The notes: a model not told the origin generated them from the sequence alone. DNA of 41,579 nucleotides from Candidatus Pacearchaeota archaeon (GCA_023228245.1 JALOBN010000018.1:1-41579), one strand, 5' to 3'; counted from the first letter of the stretch, positions 13,619 to 22,094 are shown. Numbers and translations: made by a program.

Positions 13619-15003
13619 ACCACCACGTCGCACTATTCCACCGCGTGAACTGTTATCCGATTGCACCGGATGATTTCACTTTCGAGCAACTACTCGAAGA
13701 GGTGATCCTATCCGGCGCGAAAGGTACAATTCTTTCGCAGTGGAGTAAGTCGTGGCCGTTCCATTCCGAGGGAAGTCAATCCGAGATTGCATTGCGTGCC
13801 CGAATCAACGCCGCGCTCTCGCGCTGCGATCAAGCGGGCTTGCGGGTGTGTTTCGAGACTCAGCAACTTAGCAAGTTCTCTTACGGCAATTCCTGCTATC
13901 TCCCAACGGTCGTTCCCGATCCGACCGCGTTCATCGTTCAGAATCTATTGACCGACAACCTTGAATCTGACAAGCCCTTCTTTTTCGACCTCACTCCGTC
14001 CGCTGAATCAAACTACCGACTGTTCTATGATGTTATCTGTGAGCCGTGGCGGTACTACGAGTTCAGCGTTTACGTTTCGTGCAAGGGACACAACGGGAAG
14101 GTCGGCGGGCTTGGCTTCTACCGATTCGACGAGGACACGCAGCAATACTATAACGTCTCCGGCATGGAACTGAAGGCAGGATACAACCGGATCAGATTTC
14201 ATTCGCTGGATTGCGCGAAGTGGCAGTTTGTGTGTTTCGCCGACGCCTATCCCTTGCGGATCATTCCGGCGCAACTGGCCGAGCGGTTGCCGGATGTGGG
14301 TGAAAATGTCGGATCTGAAACCGAGCCAAGTTTCTGGAACTGCCAGAAACCGATGTACCGTTGCCGACCGGCGGAGGCGGGGAACTTCTCTTGCGACTGC
14401 CCGAATACCGCGAACCGTCACGCGCTCTGGCGTGGCTACAGTCTCGCCTATCAACAATGGGAATGGCTACTCGCTCAGAATCATCCGTGCTTAGAGGGCT
14501 GGTTTGGGACGGGAGACGAGCCGTCTATACTCGGCTACCAGCGCGATGTCTTGGAGCGTTTCGGCTCGGCTGGAGCGGCTTACGCGGATCATGCAAGCAA
14601 CTTCGCAGAGTTCGCCTATGCTATCACTGGCAAGCCCGCGTTACTCTATTCCGACTGTTTCGACCCGCACCACAACGGCCAGCAATTCAAGCGTGCCAAC
14701 AATCCGGCGGGCGGCGGATTCGCAACCGCACCGGCGGCACTGAGTAAAGATTGCCCGGCGATCTTCTTGTGCTGGAACGAGGACAACATGAACTCGCTCC
14801 AGAAATCTATCACCTATTGGTCTGAGTCCGGTCATCGCTGGTGGCTTGCGCTATTCGTGGAATATAACAACGCGGAGGCGGCTGCCGCCATGATTGCTGC
14901 ACTGCCCGCCGACAAACGACCAGAGGCGGTGCTCTGGTTCACTTGGGATACGCGCCTCATCCGTGCCGCAACCCTACAACCGAAATTCGCGCTGTTCAAT
15001 TAA
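13615..15003 (+). CDS. Putative glycoside-hydrolase-like TIM-barrel protein, 462 aa
   Basis: It begins MNHHVALFHRVNCYPIAPDD. The N-terminal part reads like barrel strands (AKGTILSQWSKSWPF; GLRVCFETQQLSKFSYG). A jelly-roll, sugar-binding-like insert follows (about residues 105-200: FFFDLTPSAESNYRLFYDVI ... YEFSVYVSCKG ... GYNRIRFHSLDC). The C-terminal half returns to barrel-like units: GWFGTGDEPSILGY with a candidate acidic residue, ALLYSDCFDPHHNG, IFLCWNEDNMNSLQKS, WWLALFVEYNN, AVLWFTWDT. I cannot assign a GH family, and catalysis is inferred. It has no signal peptide. Its place between portal and MuF genes suggests a virion or assembly-associated protein. A non-enzymatic structural barrel is possible. 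Confidence 0.55.
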   Translation: MNHHVALFHRVNCYPIAPDDFTFEQLLEEVILSGAKGTILSQWSKSWPFHSEGSQSEIALRARINAALSRCDQAGLRVCFETQQLSKFSYGNSCYLPTVVPDPTAFIVQNLLTDNLESDKPFFFDLTPSAESNYRLFYDVICEPWRYYEFSVYVSCKGHNGKVGGLGFYRFDEDTQQYYNVSGMELKAGYNRIRFHSLDCAKWQFVCFADAYPLRIIPAQLAERLPDVGENVGSETEPSFWNCQKPMYRCRPAEAGNFSCDCPNTANRHALWRGYSLAYQQWEWLLAQNHPCLEGWFGTGDEPSILGYQRDVLERFGSAGAAYADHASNFAEFAYAITGKPALLYSDCFDPHHNGQQFKRANNPAGGGFATAPAALSKDCPAIFLCWNEDNMNSLQKSITYWSESGHRWWLALFVEYNNAEAAAAMIAALPADKRPEAVLWFTWDTRLIRAATLQPKFALFN

Positions 15004-15005
15004 CT

Positions 15006-15164
15006 ATGCCTCTGATCCGAAGTGACAGACCGAGCGCGTTGCGCGTGAATATCGAGCGGCTGGAAGCCGAGGGTTACTCGCGCAAGCAGGCGATAGCGAT
15101 AGCCTTGCGCATCCGGCGGGAAGCGAAGAAGAAGAAAGAGTCCGATGCCAGTAAGTCCCGATAA
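15006..15164 (+). CDS. Small basic phage protein, 52 aa (ALRxNI...QAIAIAL type)
   Basis: It begins MPLIRSDRPSALRVNIERLE and continues AEGYSRKQAIAIALRIRREA. The pattern S-x-A-L-R-x-N-I ... G-x(3)-K-Q-A-h-A-I-A-L is a recurring small phage protein seen near head genes. It is strongly basic at the C terminus. It overlaps the MuF gene by 20 bases. Function unknown; nucleic-acid contact is plausible. Confidence 0.7.
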   Translation: MPLIRSDRPSALRVNIERLEAEGYSRKQAIAIALRIRREAKKKKESDASKSR

Positions 15165-16029
15165 AGTCCGCAACTTCGCGCGGCGCATCAGGGGAATGCA
15201 GAGCGAGGGGCTTGCCCTGAGCAATGAGACTCGCCTCCGCGTGTTCAAGATTGTGGACGGCCACCGCAAGACGATCAATGATGCCATCCGGCAAGCGGCA
15301 ACCGAGGGCGGAAAAGAACTGCCCACAGTGGCCGCGCCTAAGCTATCGGAACTAATCCGAGCCGAGTCCGACGAAATGGCCGAGGAGATACGTGAAGCCT
15401 TGCAGGACGCCCAGCGCGAGGCCATTGACGCGGCTGTGGCGCGAATCGAGAGTATTGCGGATGAGGCGGAACTGGAGGGGATGTTCTTTGCCCCGTCGGC
15501 TGACTTGGCAATCACGGCTCAGGGATACGCGGCGGAACTCGTCAGCACGATCACGCCGGAACTCATGCCACAGGTTAATACGATCTTAGGCCGGGCGGGA
15601 ATCGGCGGTATCACGCCGTTTGAGGCCATGAAGCAGATAGATACGGTCATCGGGGCAGGCGGAGCGGGCGGCGTGAGCTATCAAGCCGAGCGGATCGTGC
15701 GAACCGAGGTCAACCGAATCTACAACGTGACGCTGGATACGCAACTCCAATCGCTCAAAGCCCACATGCCAAACCCGAAGGCTCTCAAAAAGACGTGGCA
15801 GTTTGGTTCGTGGAGACCGGGGCGGCGCGAAGATCATCAGCAGATGGACGGCGTGAGTGTTCCATTTGACGAACCGTTCCTGTTGCCGAGCGGAGTGAAA
15901 CTCATGTATCCTCATGATGCAATGGGTGATGATAGTATGGCAACAAATACGGTAGCAGGTGAGACAATCTGTTGCGCGTGCGGCTACACTGTGGACGAGG
16001 AGAGCGTGATCGAGGCACTGGAATCGTAA
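15145..16029 (+). CDS. Phage head morphogenesis protein, SPP1 gp7 / Mu gpF-like, 294 aa
   Basis: The N-terminal half is helical (residues about 1-130). The MuF-type domain follows: YQAERIVRTEVNRIYNVTLD, WQFGSWRPGRREDHQQMDG, VPFDEPFLLPSG, then TVAGETICCACGY with the N/C-rich end typical of the family. This minor head protein binds near the portal and is thought to help DNA ejection or prohead assembly. Position after portal and before the capsid gene fits. The operon ends here with an intrinsic terminator. Confidence 0.85.
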   Translation: MPVSPDKVRNFARRIRGMQSEGLALSNETRLRVFKIVDGHRKTINDAIRQAATEGGKELPTVAAPKLSELIRAESDEMAEEIREALQDAQREAIDAAVARIESIADEAELEGMFFAPSADLAITAQGYAAELVSTITPELMPQVNTILGRAGIGGITPFEAMKQIDTVIGAGGAGGVSYQAERIVRTEVNRIYNVTLDTQLQSLKAHMPNPKALKKTWQFGSWRPGRREDHQQMDGVSVPFDEPFLLPSGVKLMYPHDAMGDDSMATNTVAGETICCACGYTVDEESVIEALES

Positions 16030-16058
16030 CCATTTTGTTGGGCTCAACAAATTGGTCA

Positions 16059-16084
16059 GGCGCGGCTCATCCCGCGCCTTTTTT
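16059..16084 (+). terminator. Intrinsic terminator after the head morphogenesis gene
   Basis: GGCGCGG (16059-16065), 6-base loop, CCGCGCC (16072-16078), then six T residues. A second small hairpin (TTGTTG-GGCT-CAACAA, 16035-16050) lies just upstream. It separates the packaging operon from the capsid operon, which has its own promoter. Confidence 0.9.
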
Positions 16085-16138
16085 ATTATTATCCGTTAAT
16101 ATGCAAACATCGCATGTCGCATTATTAGCAGACGTTAT

Positions 16139-16166
16139 TTGAAATAGGGTTGCCACGCATTATATA
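16139..16166 (+). promoter_or_regulatory. Promoter for the capsid operon
   Basis: TTGAAA (16139-16144), 16-base spacer, TATATA (16161-16166). The GTG of the capsid polyprotein is only six bases after the -10 box, so the predicted +1 falls on the start codon itself: a leaderless or near-leaderless message. This agrees with the lack of a Shine-Dalgarno at 16173. Confidence 0.6.
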
Positions 16167-16172
16167 CGGTGC

Positions 16173-18611
16173 GTGCCTATCCTTAGTCCTACAGCACGCT
16201 TGATCGCATCGGCGGACGGTGGCGGTCGCTACGAGATACTTGCGATTGCCGTCGGGCCGTGGCATCCGTCCAAAAAAGGGCCGACCGGAAAACCGATCTA
16301 TTCGACCGAGGAGTCTTTGCGCGCCTCGGTCTCTGTGTTTGAGGGCGTTCCGGTTGCGGCCTATGAACTCAAGCCGGGATTTCATGACCACCTGCCCGAC
16401 GGAGTTCTTGCGGCAACGGAAGAGAACGGAATTGTCTTTCTCAAGAATCGAGTCGGGCGGCTTACCGGTGCTCGGTATGGCAAGGTGGCAACAGGCGAGT
16501 CGGGGATCATCGTCGGACTGGATGTAACTGACGCGCAGATTGACGAGGCGATCCGAGCCTCGCTTTCCGGCAACGCGGACTTCGATGGATTCTCGATTGA
16601 CGGCTCGGCGGATTGGGATATTATCTCCGTTGACGGTGTTCAGTACGATCACCCGAAGCGGCTCACGTCTTTGAAAACACTCGATATGGTACGTTATCCG
16701 GCGGCAGGCGGGAAGGTTCTCCGGCTCGCCGCGTCACAAAGTCTGGAGGGTACGGAAATGAACCTTACGGCAAAGCAAGTCGCCACTCTCGGCGCATTGC
16801 TCAGAGCCGCCGGAGTGACGAAAGAAGCTCAGGCTAAAATCTGGGCGGACAAGGCGGACGTATTCGCCGAATGCAAAACTGCACTGCAAACGGCACTGAA
16901 GGACAAGGCGGACGCTCTCAAGATTTTCGGCGAGGCCATTGCCAAGATCGAGAAGGGCGAGTCTCTGGAAGCGCAATTCGACTTACTGGATGCTCTGAGC
17001 GGCGAACTGAGCAAGCCTGCTCCGGTTGAACCGGCAAAGACGCCAGAACCTGAGAAACCTGAACCTGTCAAGGCAAAGGAAACTCCGGTTGCTCCGCCCG
17101 ACGTTTCCAAAGCCCCGGCGGTCTTGGAAGCCAACAAGATTCTCGAAGAAGCCAAGAAGCTCGGCGAAGAGTCGAAGGCCGTGATCGGCGAAGCCACCAT
17201 CGAGCGCGAAGTCACCGCGTCGCATCTGCCCGATGTTACCAAGAAGCAAATCGCAGAACGCCTGAAGGCGAGCCGCACCTACGAACCGGCCAAGATCAAG
17301 GCGGAACTGGACAAAGAAGCCAGCTATCTCAAGGCCATTCTCGGAGATCAGTTCGTCCCGATCATGCGCGTCACCGGGTCTATCGAAATGCCTCAATGCG
17401 AAACCGATCTGCTGATCCTCGCTATGCGCGGGATGCTGGCCGGGCGGGATATTGCTGGGCCAGATGGGAAGAAGGTCCCGGCTTTTCGCTCCTTACATGA
17501 AGCAAATGCCCGGATTACCGGAAGCCGGTACGATGAACCGCTCAATTTTGTTTTTGATAAACTCGCGGAACTGAGCGGCGGAATGGGGCGCAAGGCTTCA
17601 AGATTGGTTGATCTCGATACTGGCCGCCTGACGGCCTCGTTTGTATCCACTGATCTCGCCTCAGTATTTCTCGTGGCTAAGCACAATCAGTTTATTGCGG
17701 ACTACAAGGAGCCGAGCCAGTACGACGATTGGCGGCGCATCGCTCGCATCGTTTCGTTCAAAGACCTATACACTCACAACTTCACGCGGCAAGGCTGGTA
17801 CGCGGCTGCGCCGTCCATTTCCGAGGGCGGAACGTATCAGGAAACCACAACCGTGCCGACGGATGAGAACATCAGCATGTCCGCCGTGAAATACGGTCAG
17901 ATCATGTCTATCACCGACAAAATGGTCATCAACGATGATCTCGGTGCCATGCAACGGTTACAGCGTGCCCTCAGTGACGGCATGAAGCGCGACATCTACC
18001 TTGATGTCATGGACGTGATTCGCACGAATGTGGCCGTCGCTTACGGCTCGGATACGACCTCGCTGGTGATTGCCGGACACTCGAACGGCGTTGCGACCGG
18101 CGGTGTTGATTTGACTGATAGCCTGGTGCTCGAAGCCGGATGGGGCGCAATGGTTGCGCAGACCGAATTTGGTTCCAGCATGGTTCTCGGCGACCTGAAC
18201 AAACCGCGCTTTCTGCTCACGCATACGCTCCGAAACGCTCAGGCACTTCGTCTCACGCAAGGGGAGCGGGCGATTCAGTTGGCCAACGCAACGGCGGGCG
18301 GATTCACTTCAGGGGCGGACTTCCTGCCCGACGCTGGCATGACAAACCCGATGGCGAGCAAAGGCATTGAGCCGATCATCATGCTGAACGCTACTGTCGC
18401 CGCGAACTGGTGGCTGCTTGCCGATCCGAATACGACTCCGGCTCCGGCGGTCATGGTGGGATTCTTGAACGGACAGGAGCAACCTGAAGTCGTGACGGAA
18501 CCGGCCAACACCGGCTCGAACTTCACGGCGGACAAAATCCGCATCAAGGTCAAGAACTGGCGCGACGTGGAGCCGGGCGACCATCGCGGTATCTACGGGC
18601 AAATCGCCTAA
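16173..18611 (+). CDS. Protease-scaffold-major capsid protein fusion, 812 aa
   Basis: Residues 1-190 resemble HK97-type prohead proteases: VFEGVPVAAYELKPGFHDHL with His71/His73, then ADFDGFSIDG with Ser141, ending LKTLDMVRYPAAGGKVLRLA. Residues 196-280 are helical and scaffold-like, 281-312 a Pro/Lys/Glu linker, 313-390 helical, and from about 391 (QFVPIMRVTGSIEMPQCET) to 812 the capsid shell protein. The usual arrangement is two genes; here one frame encodes all. A strong internal ribosome site and ATG at 16758 (Met196) would make a 617-aa scaffold-capsid product in excess over protease, much as lambda C/Nu3. The external start GTG 16173 has no ribosome site but sits at the predicted transcription start. 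Autocleavage would have to release the mature capsid; the site is not evident. Confidence 0.85.
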   Translation: MPILSPTARLIASADGGGRYEILAIAVGPWHPSKKGPTGKPIYSTEESLRASVSVFEGVPVAAYELKPGFHDHLPDGVLAATEENGIVFLKNRVGRLTGARYGKVATGESGIIVGLDVTDAQIDEAIRASLSGNADFDGFSIDGSADWDIISVDGVQYDHPKRLTSLKTLDMVRYPAAGGKVLRLAASQSLEGTEMNLTAKQVATLGALLRAAGVTKEAQAKIWADKADVFAECKTALQTALKDKADALKIFGEAIAKIEKGESLEAQFDLLDALSGELSKPAPVEPAKTPEPEKPEPVKAKETPVAPPDVSKAPAVLEANKILEEAKKLGEESKAVIGEATIEREVTASHLPDVTKKQIAERLKASRTYEPAKIKAELDKEASYLKAILGDQFVPIMRVTGSIEMPQCETDLLILAMRGMLAGRDIAGPDGKKVPAFRSLHEANARITGSRYDEPLNFVFDKLAELSGGMGRKASRLVDLDTGRLTASFVSTDLASVFLVAKHNQFIADYKEPSQYDDWRRIARIVSFKDLYTHNFTRQGWYAAAPSISEGGTYQETTTVPTDENISMSAVKYGQIMSITDKMVINDDLGAMQRLQRALSDGMKRDIYLDVMDVIRTNVAVAYGSDTTSLVIAGHSNGVATGGVDLTDSLVLEAGWGAMVAQTEFGSSMVLGDLNKPRFLLTHTLRNAQALRLTQGERAIQLANATAGGFTSGADFLPDAGMTNPMASKGIEPIIMLNATVAANWWLLADPNTTPAPAVMVGFLNGQEQPEVVTEPANTGSNFTADKIRIKVKNWRDVEPGDHRGIYGQIA
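16745..16760 (+). promoter_or_regulatory. Internal ribosome site and start codon within the capsid fusion
   Basis: GGAGG at 16745-16749, eight bases before ATG 16758-16760, in the same frame as the long gene. It lies precisely at the boundary between the protease-like and scaffold-like parts, where a second start is functionally expected. The residues encoded by the SD (LEGTE) need not be conserved for protein reasons. Confidence 0.65.
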
Positions 18612-18619
18612 GAGATGTT

Positions 18620-18673
18620 CGCAGCGTGGGCGGCAGCGTCAGGTGTCCTCCTCGATGCTGCTGCCTGCCTGCG
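18620..18673 (+). other. Stem-loop after the capsid gene
   Basis: CGCAG/CTGCG (18620-18624 with 18669-18673) encloses GGCGGCAGC/GCTGCTGCC (18629-18637 with 18657-18665, one G-U). No T-run follows, so it is more likely an mRNA-stability or processing hairpin than a terminator, and could allow high expression of capsid mRNA relative to downstream genes. Confidence 0.6.
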
Positions 18674-18717
18674 GGCTTTGAACGCAAACGAACAAAATGA
18701 AATAAGGAGAATTTGTC

Positions 18718-19125
18718 ATGGGTGACAATTCCGCTTGCGATGTTCCGGGGAACTGGGCACACTTTCAAATCGCCTATGCTGGACACGCATCCAACGCGGC
18801 CTCGGCCACCTATCCGCTTGGACGTGCGGCCTATACGGGGAGCGTGAAATACTGTGCGATTATTCCGTCCACTTCGAGCGTGTCAGTGGCGGACAAGAAC
18901 ACCGGACTCACGCTTATCAATTCTGGTAGCGCCGGAACCGGCACGGTTGTTCTCGGTTCGTTCCTCGGCACGACTGCCTATGCGAGTTACAAGCCGTTTC
19001 CACTGACTCTCGCCGCAACGCCGACGGTTTCCGCCGGAGATGTTCTTTCGCTCGCGTGGGCTTCCGCTTCCAGCACGACCGTAATGCCCGCCGGAATCGC
19101 GCACTTGCAACTCACGTACATCTAA
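18718..19125 (+). CDS. Probable capsid decoration or fibre-type protein, 135 aa
   Basis: ATG 18718 has AAGGAG upstream. It begins MGDNSACDVPGNWAHFQIAY and is Ala/Ser/Thr-rich with beta-sandwich patterning (GLTLINSGSAGTGTVVLGSF ... VSAGDVLSLAWASASS ... PAGIAHLQLTYI). The VSAGD-hLsL and PAG-hxhLxhxY patterns occur in head-decoration and fibre proteins. Immediate placement after the capsid gene supports decoration. No sequence motif is diagnostic. Confidence 0.55.
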   Translation: MGDNSACDVPGNWAHFQIAYAGHASNAASATYPLGRAAYTGSVKYCAIIPSTSSVSVADKNTGLTLINSGSAGTGTVVLGSFLGTTAYASYKPFPLTLAATPTVSAGDVLSLAWASASSTTVMPAGIAHLQLTYI

Positions 19126-19149
19126 GCAATAATTCGAGGAGGACACCTC

Positions 19150-20409
19150 ATGCTTTGCATGATTTATGTGCCGACCTTTGGAAAGGTCAGCACAGTCTGG
19201 GCGCAGCATTTCTTTTACATGAGCAAGCCGCTCGGCAATGTTGCAGGGGAAGTTTTCGATCCTGAGAAATCCGCTTCCATTGCCGACAAGCGCAACAACG
19301 CAGTCCGGCTTGCCATAGCGACCGGCGCAAAGACTCTGTTTTTTCTCGGTGACGATGTTCATGCTCCAAGTGACACGCTGAACTTGATGTTGAAGCGGTG
19401 GCGCGAAGGGGCAAAAGCGATTACCGGAGTTTATTGGACGAAAACGGCAGTTCCCGAACCGTATATCTATCGCGGGTACATGGAGGGGCCGTATTGGGAT
19501 TGGAAGGCGGGAGAATACTTCCCGATAGATTGGGCGGGCTGTGATTGTCTGCTGTTGGATGTTGAGACACTCAAGACGATCCCCGATCCGTGGTTTAGTC
19601 TCGACTATGAGATGTCCTTTGCGAACCAGCAGCGCGATCCATCCGCACCGATGCAACCGTGGTTTCAGCAGTCCAGAACCGAGGACTTGTATTTTTTTGC
19701 CAAGCTGAAGGATGCTGGAGTTCAGTTAATGTGTGACTCCGCGATTCAGTGCTGGCACGAAGATCGGAACACAGGGCAGCTCTTTGGACTGTGTGACGGG
19801 ATGCCGCAGAAGACGCGGATTCCGCAAGAAGTCACAGGCAAGCTCATTGCCGACATAGGTTGCGGCAAGACTACGAATCCGCTCTATCAGGGGAACACGC
19901 TGCATCGCTTCGATTCAGATGAGGACGCAAAGCCGGACTTTCGCTGTGATGTTCGCACAATCCCGGCGGCGGATAATGTTTACGATCTTGCAATCGCCTC
20001 GCATGTTTTGGAGCACTTGGAAATCAAGGACGTTGTGCCTGCCCTGAAGGAGTGGGCACGGATCGTCAAGCCGGGCGGAGTGCTGACGGTCAAGGTTCCA
20101 AACCTGTCCTATGCTGCGAAGGCGATTGCTGAAGATGGAGTTTTCGGACACGATCCGCGCTGGAGACATCCCTATGAGTTGCTCATGGTTTACGGGTCAC
20201 AGGACGGGCCGGGGATGTATCACAAGTCCGGTTTCACTCGATCCATCTTGCAGGATTATGCAACGCAAGCTCTCGCTGGAATCTGCGACGTTGTGATCGA
20301 GGGAACGCAGCCGATTGACGGCGATCCGACCGAGTTGACGCTGACCGCAACAAAGCGGATTGCAACTGAACCATTGAAGAGAGTTGCAGACTCCTTCATT
20401 AAACCATAG
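19150..20409 (+). CDS. Glycosyltransferase-methyltransferase fusion, 419 aa
   Basis: ATG 19150 has GGAGG upstream. N-terminal part, residues 1-220: GT-A-like fold with KRNNAVRLAIATGAKTLFFL, then GDD at 67-69 as the metal/sugar-nucleotide DxD-type motif, FPIDWAGCDCLLLDV and SRTEDLYFFAKLKDAG. C-terminal part, 230-400: class I SAM-dependent methyltransferase with motif I LIADIGCGK at 232-240, an Asp at the motif-II region (HRFDSD), DLAIASHVLEHLE at 279-291 and WARIVKPGGVLTVKVPN. One polypeptide could thus add and methylate a sugar. Sitting between decoration and connector genes, its target may be a virion protein or a host surface glycan; that is inference. Confidence 0.75.
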   Translation: MLCMIYVPTFGKVSTVWAQHFFYMSKPLGNVAGEVFDPEKSASIADKRNNAVRLAIATGAKTLFFLGDDVHAPSDTLNLMLKRWREGAKAITGVYWTKTAVPEPYIYRGYMEGPYWDWKAGEYFPIDWAGCDCLLLDVETLKTIPDPWFSLDYEMSFANQQRDPSAPMQPWFQQSRTEDLYFFAKLKDAGVQLMCDSAIQCWHEDRNTGQLFGLCDGMPQKTRIPQEVTGKLIADIGCGKTTNPLYQGNTLHRFDSDEDAKPDFRCDVRTIPAADNVYDLAIASHVLEHLEIKDVVPALKEWARIVKPGGVLTVKVPNLSYAAKAIAEDGVFGHDPRWRHPYELLMVYGSQDGPGMYHKSGFTRSILQDYATQALAGICDVVIEGTQPIDGDPTELTLTATKRIATEPLKRVADSFIKP

Positions 20410-20455
20410 GCGCGCAAGGAATGTACCGCAGGCGGATCATTCCCGCCTATGCGCC
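20409..20455 (+). other. Intergenic stem-loop after the GT-MT gene
   Basis: GGCGC/GCGCC (20409-20413 with 20451-20455) encloses AGGCGG/CCGCCT (20430-20435 with 20443-20448). No T-run. It lies between the GT-MT gene and the exported-protein gene at 20500, and may be an attenuator or RNA-processing site. Confidence 0.55.
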
Positions 20456-20499
20456 CGAAGTATCATTCTGGATTCTGTTCATGACATACCGGAGGCTCG

Positions 20500-21030
20500 A
20501 TGAAAACAGCCCTTTTGCATATCCTGACCGCCGCGCTTTTGGCGGTCATTCTGTTTGGCGTAGCGAGCGCAGACCCGATCAACAAATGGCGGCAACCCTA
20601 TGTGGACATAAACGGCACGACGTATTACGTTGTACGGGATGGCCGCGCTATGGTTGTTGATACCTGTTTCGGTCTCGGTTTAGATACCGTGACCGTTCAC
20701 CGAGCGCGAGGTTGCGAAGGAATCAGTATCGGGTTTGTTTGTGATTCGCTCGGCGGTGCGACGGATTCGATAGCCGTTTTTTACCGCCCGATCTTTCTTG
20801 ATTCATGGAGCGCGGTTGCGGTCGGAAGTTCATGGATTGCCCTCCCGATTCGCAGCGCAGCGGACACAACTGCATATCTTTTGGATTGGACTCCCGGTGC
20901 CGAGTATTGGATTGAACCTTTCTCTCCTGTCTATGCTCCGCTCCTGCAATTTGCATTTCAGGGCGGTTTGACCGACACGTTCCAAGTGACGGGAGTTATC
21001 GAGCAAATCAAAATCGAAAGGCTTCCGTAA
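20500..21030 (+). CDS. Exported hypothetical protein with signal peptide, 176 aa
   Basis: ATG 20500 has CCGGAGG upstream. It begins MKTALLHILTAALLAVILFG, then VASADP: a basic n-region, hydrophobic core and AxA-type site, a standard Sec signal peptide with cleavage near residue 25. The mature part is beta-rich with repeated D-S-I/D-T-V edges (LDTVTVHRARGCEGISIGFV ... GATDSIAVFY) and two or more Cys. Export of a protein encoded within the head-to-tail gene block is unusual. It may coat the host surface or be a secreted binding protein. No family recognised. Confidence 0.7.
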   Translation: MKTALLHILTAALLAVILFGVASADPINKWRQPYVDINGTTYYVVRDGRAMVVDTCFGLGLDTVTVHRARGCEGISIGFVCDSLGGATDSIAVFYRPIFLDSWSAVAVGSSWIALPIRSAADTTAYLLDWTPGAEYWIEPFSPVYAPLLQFAFQGGLTDTFQVTGVIEQIKIERLP

Positions 21031-21414
21031 ATGGATCGCTCCTCGCATGTCTATGATGGAATCGGGAGCACGCTGGTCAAGACCTACACCAGTGCGGCCA
21101 GCGACGTATCCACTGGCGGATATGATTGCTCGGCCTATCAGACAATCATCATCCACGTTAGCGTGAGCGCACTTGTCAGCTCTGGCATCATTGATCTTTC
21201 GATAGACCTATCGTCGGATAACACGGCATTCTCGCCAATGTATCTCTGGAACGATGCAGACGAGACGTTCAAGATTTGCAAGATGCGACTGACGGCAACG
21301 GGTGACTATGCGCTGGTGTTTCCGGCTTGTGCGAGCTACTTCCGCATTACGGCGGCTTATGTTTCCGGCACGAGCTTAACGATTGATGTTTTGACCGTTG
21401 AGGCGAAGTCGTGA
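21031..21414 (+). CDS. Beta-sandwich structural-type protein, 127 aa
   Basis: It starts immediately after the preceding stop with no spacing. Begins MDRSSHVYDGIGSTLVKTYT; the body (SAYQTIIIHVSVSALVSSGI ... FRITAAYVSGTSLTIDVLTV) is the alternating pattern of a small jelly-roll or fibre domain. It lies before the connector gene and may be a head or fibre component. Function unproven. Confidence 0.6.
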   Translation: MDRSSHVYDGIGSTLVKTYTSAASDVSTGGYDCSAYQTIIIHVSVSALVSSGIIDLSIDLSSDNTAFSPMYLWNDADETFKICKMRLTATGDYALVFPACASYFRITAAYVSGTSLTIDVLTVEAKS

Positions 21415-22094
21415 AGTATTTAAGCACATTGCTGAAAGATGTTAAGCGTCAGATTCAGGATGTTGACGGCCTGTTGACGGAAGAGGACATTAAATCCGCA
21501 ATCGGTCGCGCTTTGCGCATTCTGTCGTTTCGCTCTCCGTATTTAGTTTTCGAGACAATCACTGGAGATGGAACTACCGATGAGTGGGCACTTGCAACAG
21601 CAACATGGGTCGGCGGATTCAGCAAAATCGGGACGGTCTATTATCCGTGGGATACGACGGACACTCCAACGCCTCCTCCGCCTCTTGATCCATCCTGCTA
21701 CGCCACCTACGAGAAAACGGCGGGGGCTTACTGGTTCCGACTGAACGCGCTTACTCCATCGGCCTCGGAATACGTGCGGGTCTATTACAACTCTCGCCAT
21801 TCGGTTACGGATGCTGCGAGCACGTTGCGCGACGAGGGAGATGAGGATAGCGTGGTTCTGCTGGCCGCGAGCTTCTGTCTGGACATGATGGCCGTGCGGG
21901 TGATTGCGCTCTCCAACTCCAACATTGCCTCGGACACCGTGAGCTATCAGACGCGGCAATCGCAATATGAGGCTATGTCGAAAATCTACCGAGAGCAGAG
22001 TGGACTATCGGGATACCTGAAGGATGAGCCTCCGCTTGGCGGGGCGGCTTTCATTTCAGTCGGTCGGCGTCCGAGAGCGGTTGATAATTTCTAA
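21411..22094 (+). CDS. Head-tail connector / adaptor-type protein, 227 aa
   Basis: GTG 21411 overlaps the previous stop. Begins MKYLSTLLKDVKRQIQDVDG, with an early helical part, then a Pro-rich loop (DTTDTPTPPPPLDPS) and C-terminal helices (DEDSVVLLAASFCLDMMAVR ... YQTRQSQYEAMSKIYREQSG). The latter pattern, followed by a completion protein and tail terminator, matches gp6-type head-tail adaptors. The loop and the insertion around residues 50-120 are extra relative to short adaptors. Confidence 0.65.
   Translation: MKYLSTLLKDVKRQIQDVDGLLTEEDIKSAIGRALRILSFRSPYLVFETITGDGTTDEWALATATWVGGFSKIGTVYYPWDTTDTPTPPPPLDPSCYATYEKTAGAYWFRLNALTPSASEYVRVYYNSRHSVTDAASTLRDEGDEDSVVLLAASFCLDMMAVRVIALSNSNIASDTVSYQTRQSQYEAMSKIYREQSGLSGYLKDEPPLGGAAFISVGRRPRAVDNF

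Noticed and set aside
20421..20660. ORF starting MYRRRIIPAYAP
   Set aside because: Overlaps the signal-peptide gene at 20500 in another frame, start codon abuts its putative ribosome site, and the hairpin 20409-20455 explains the sequence.
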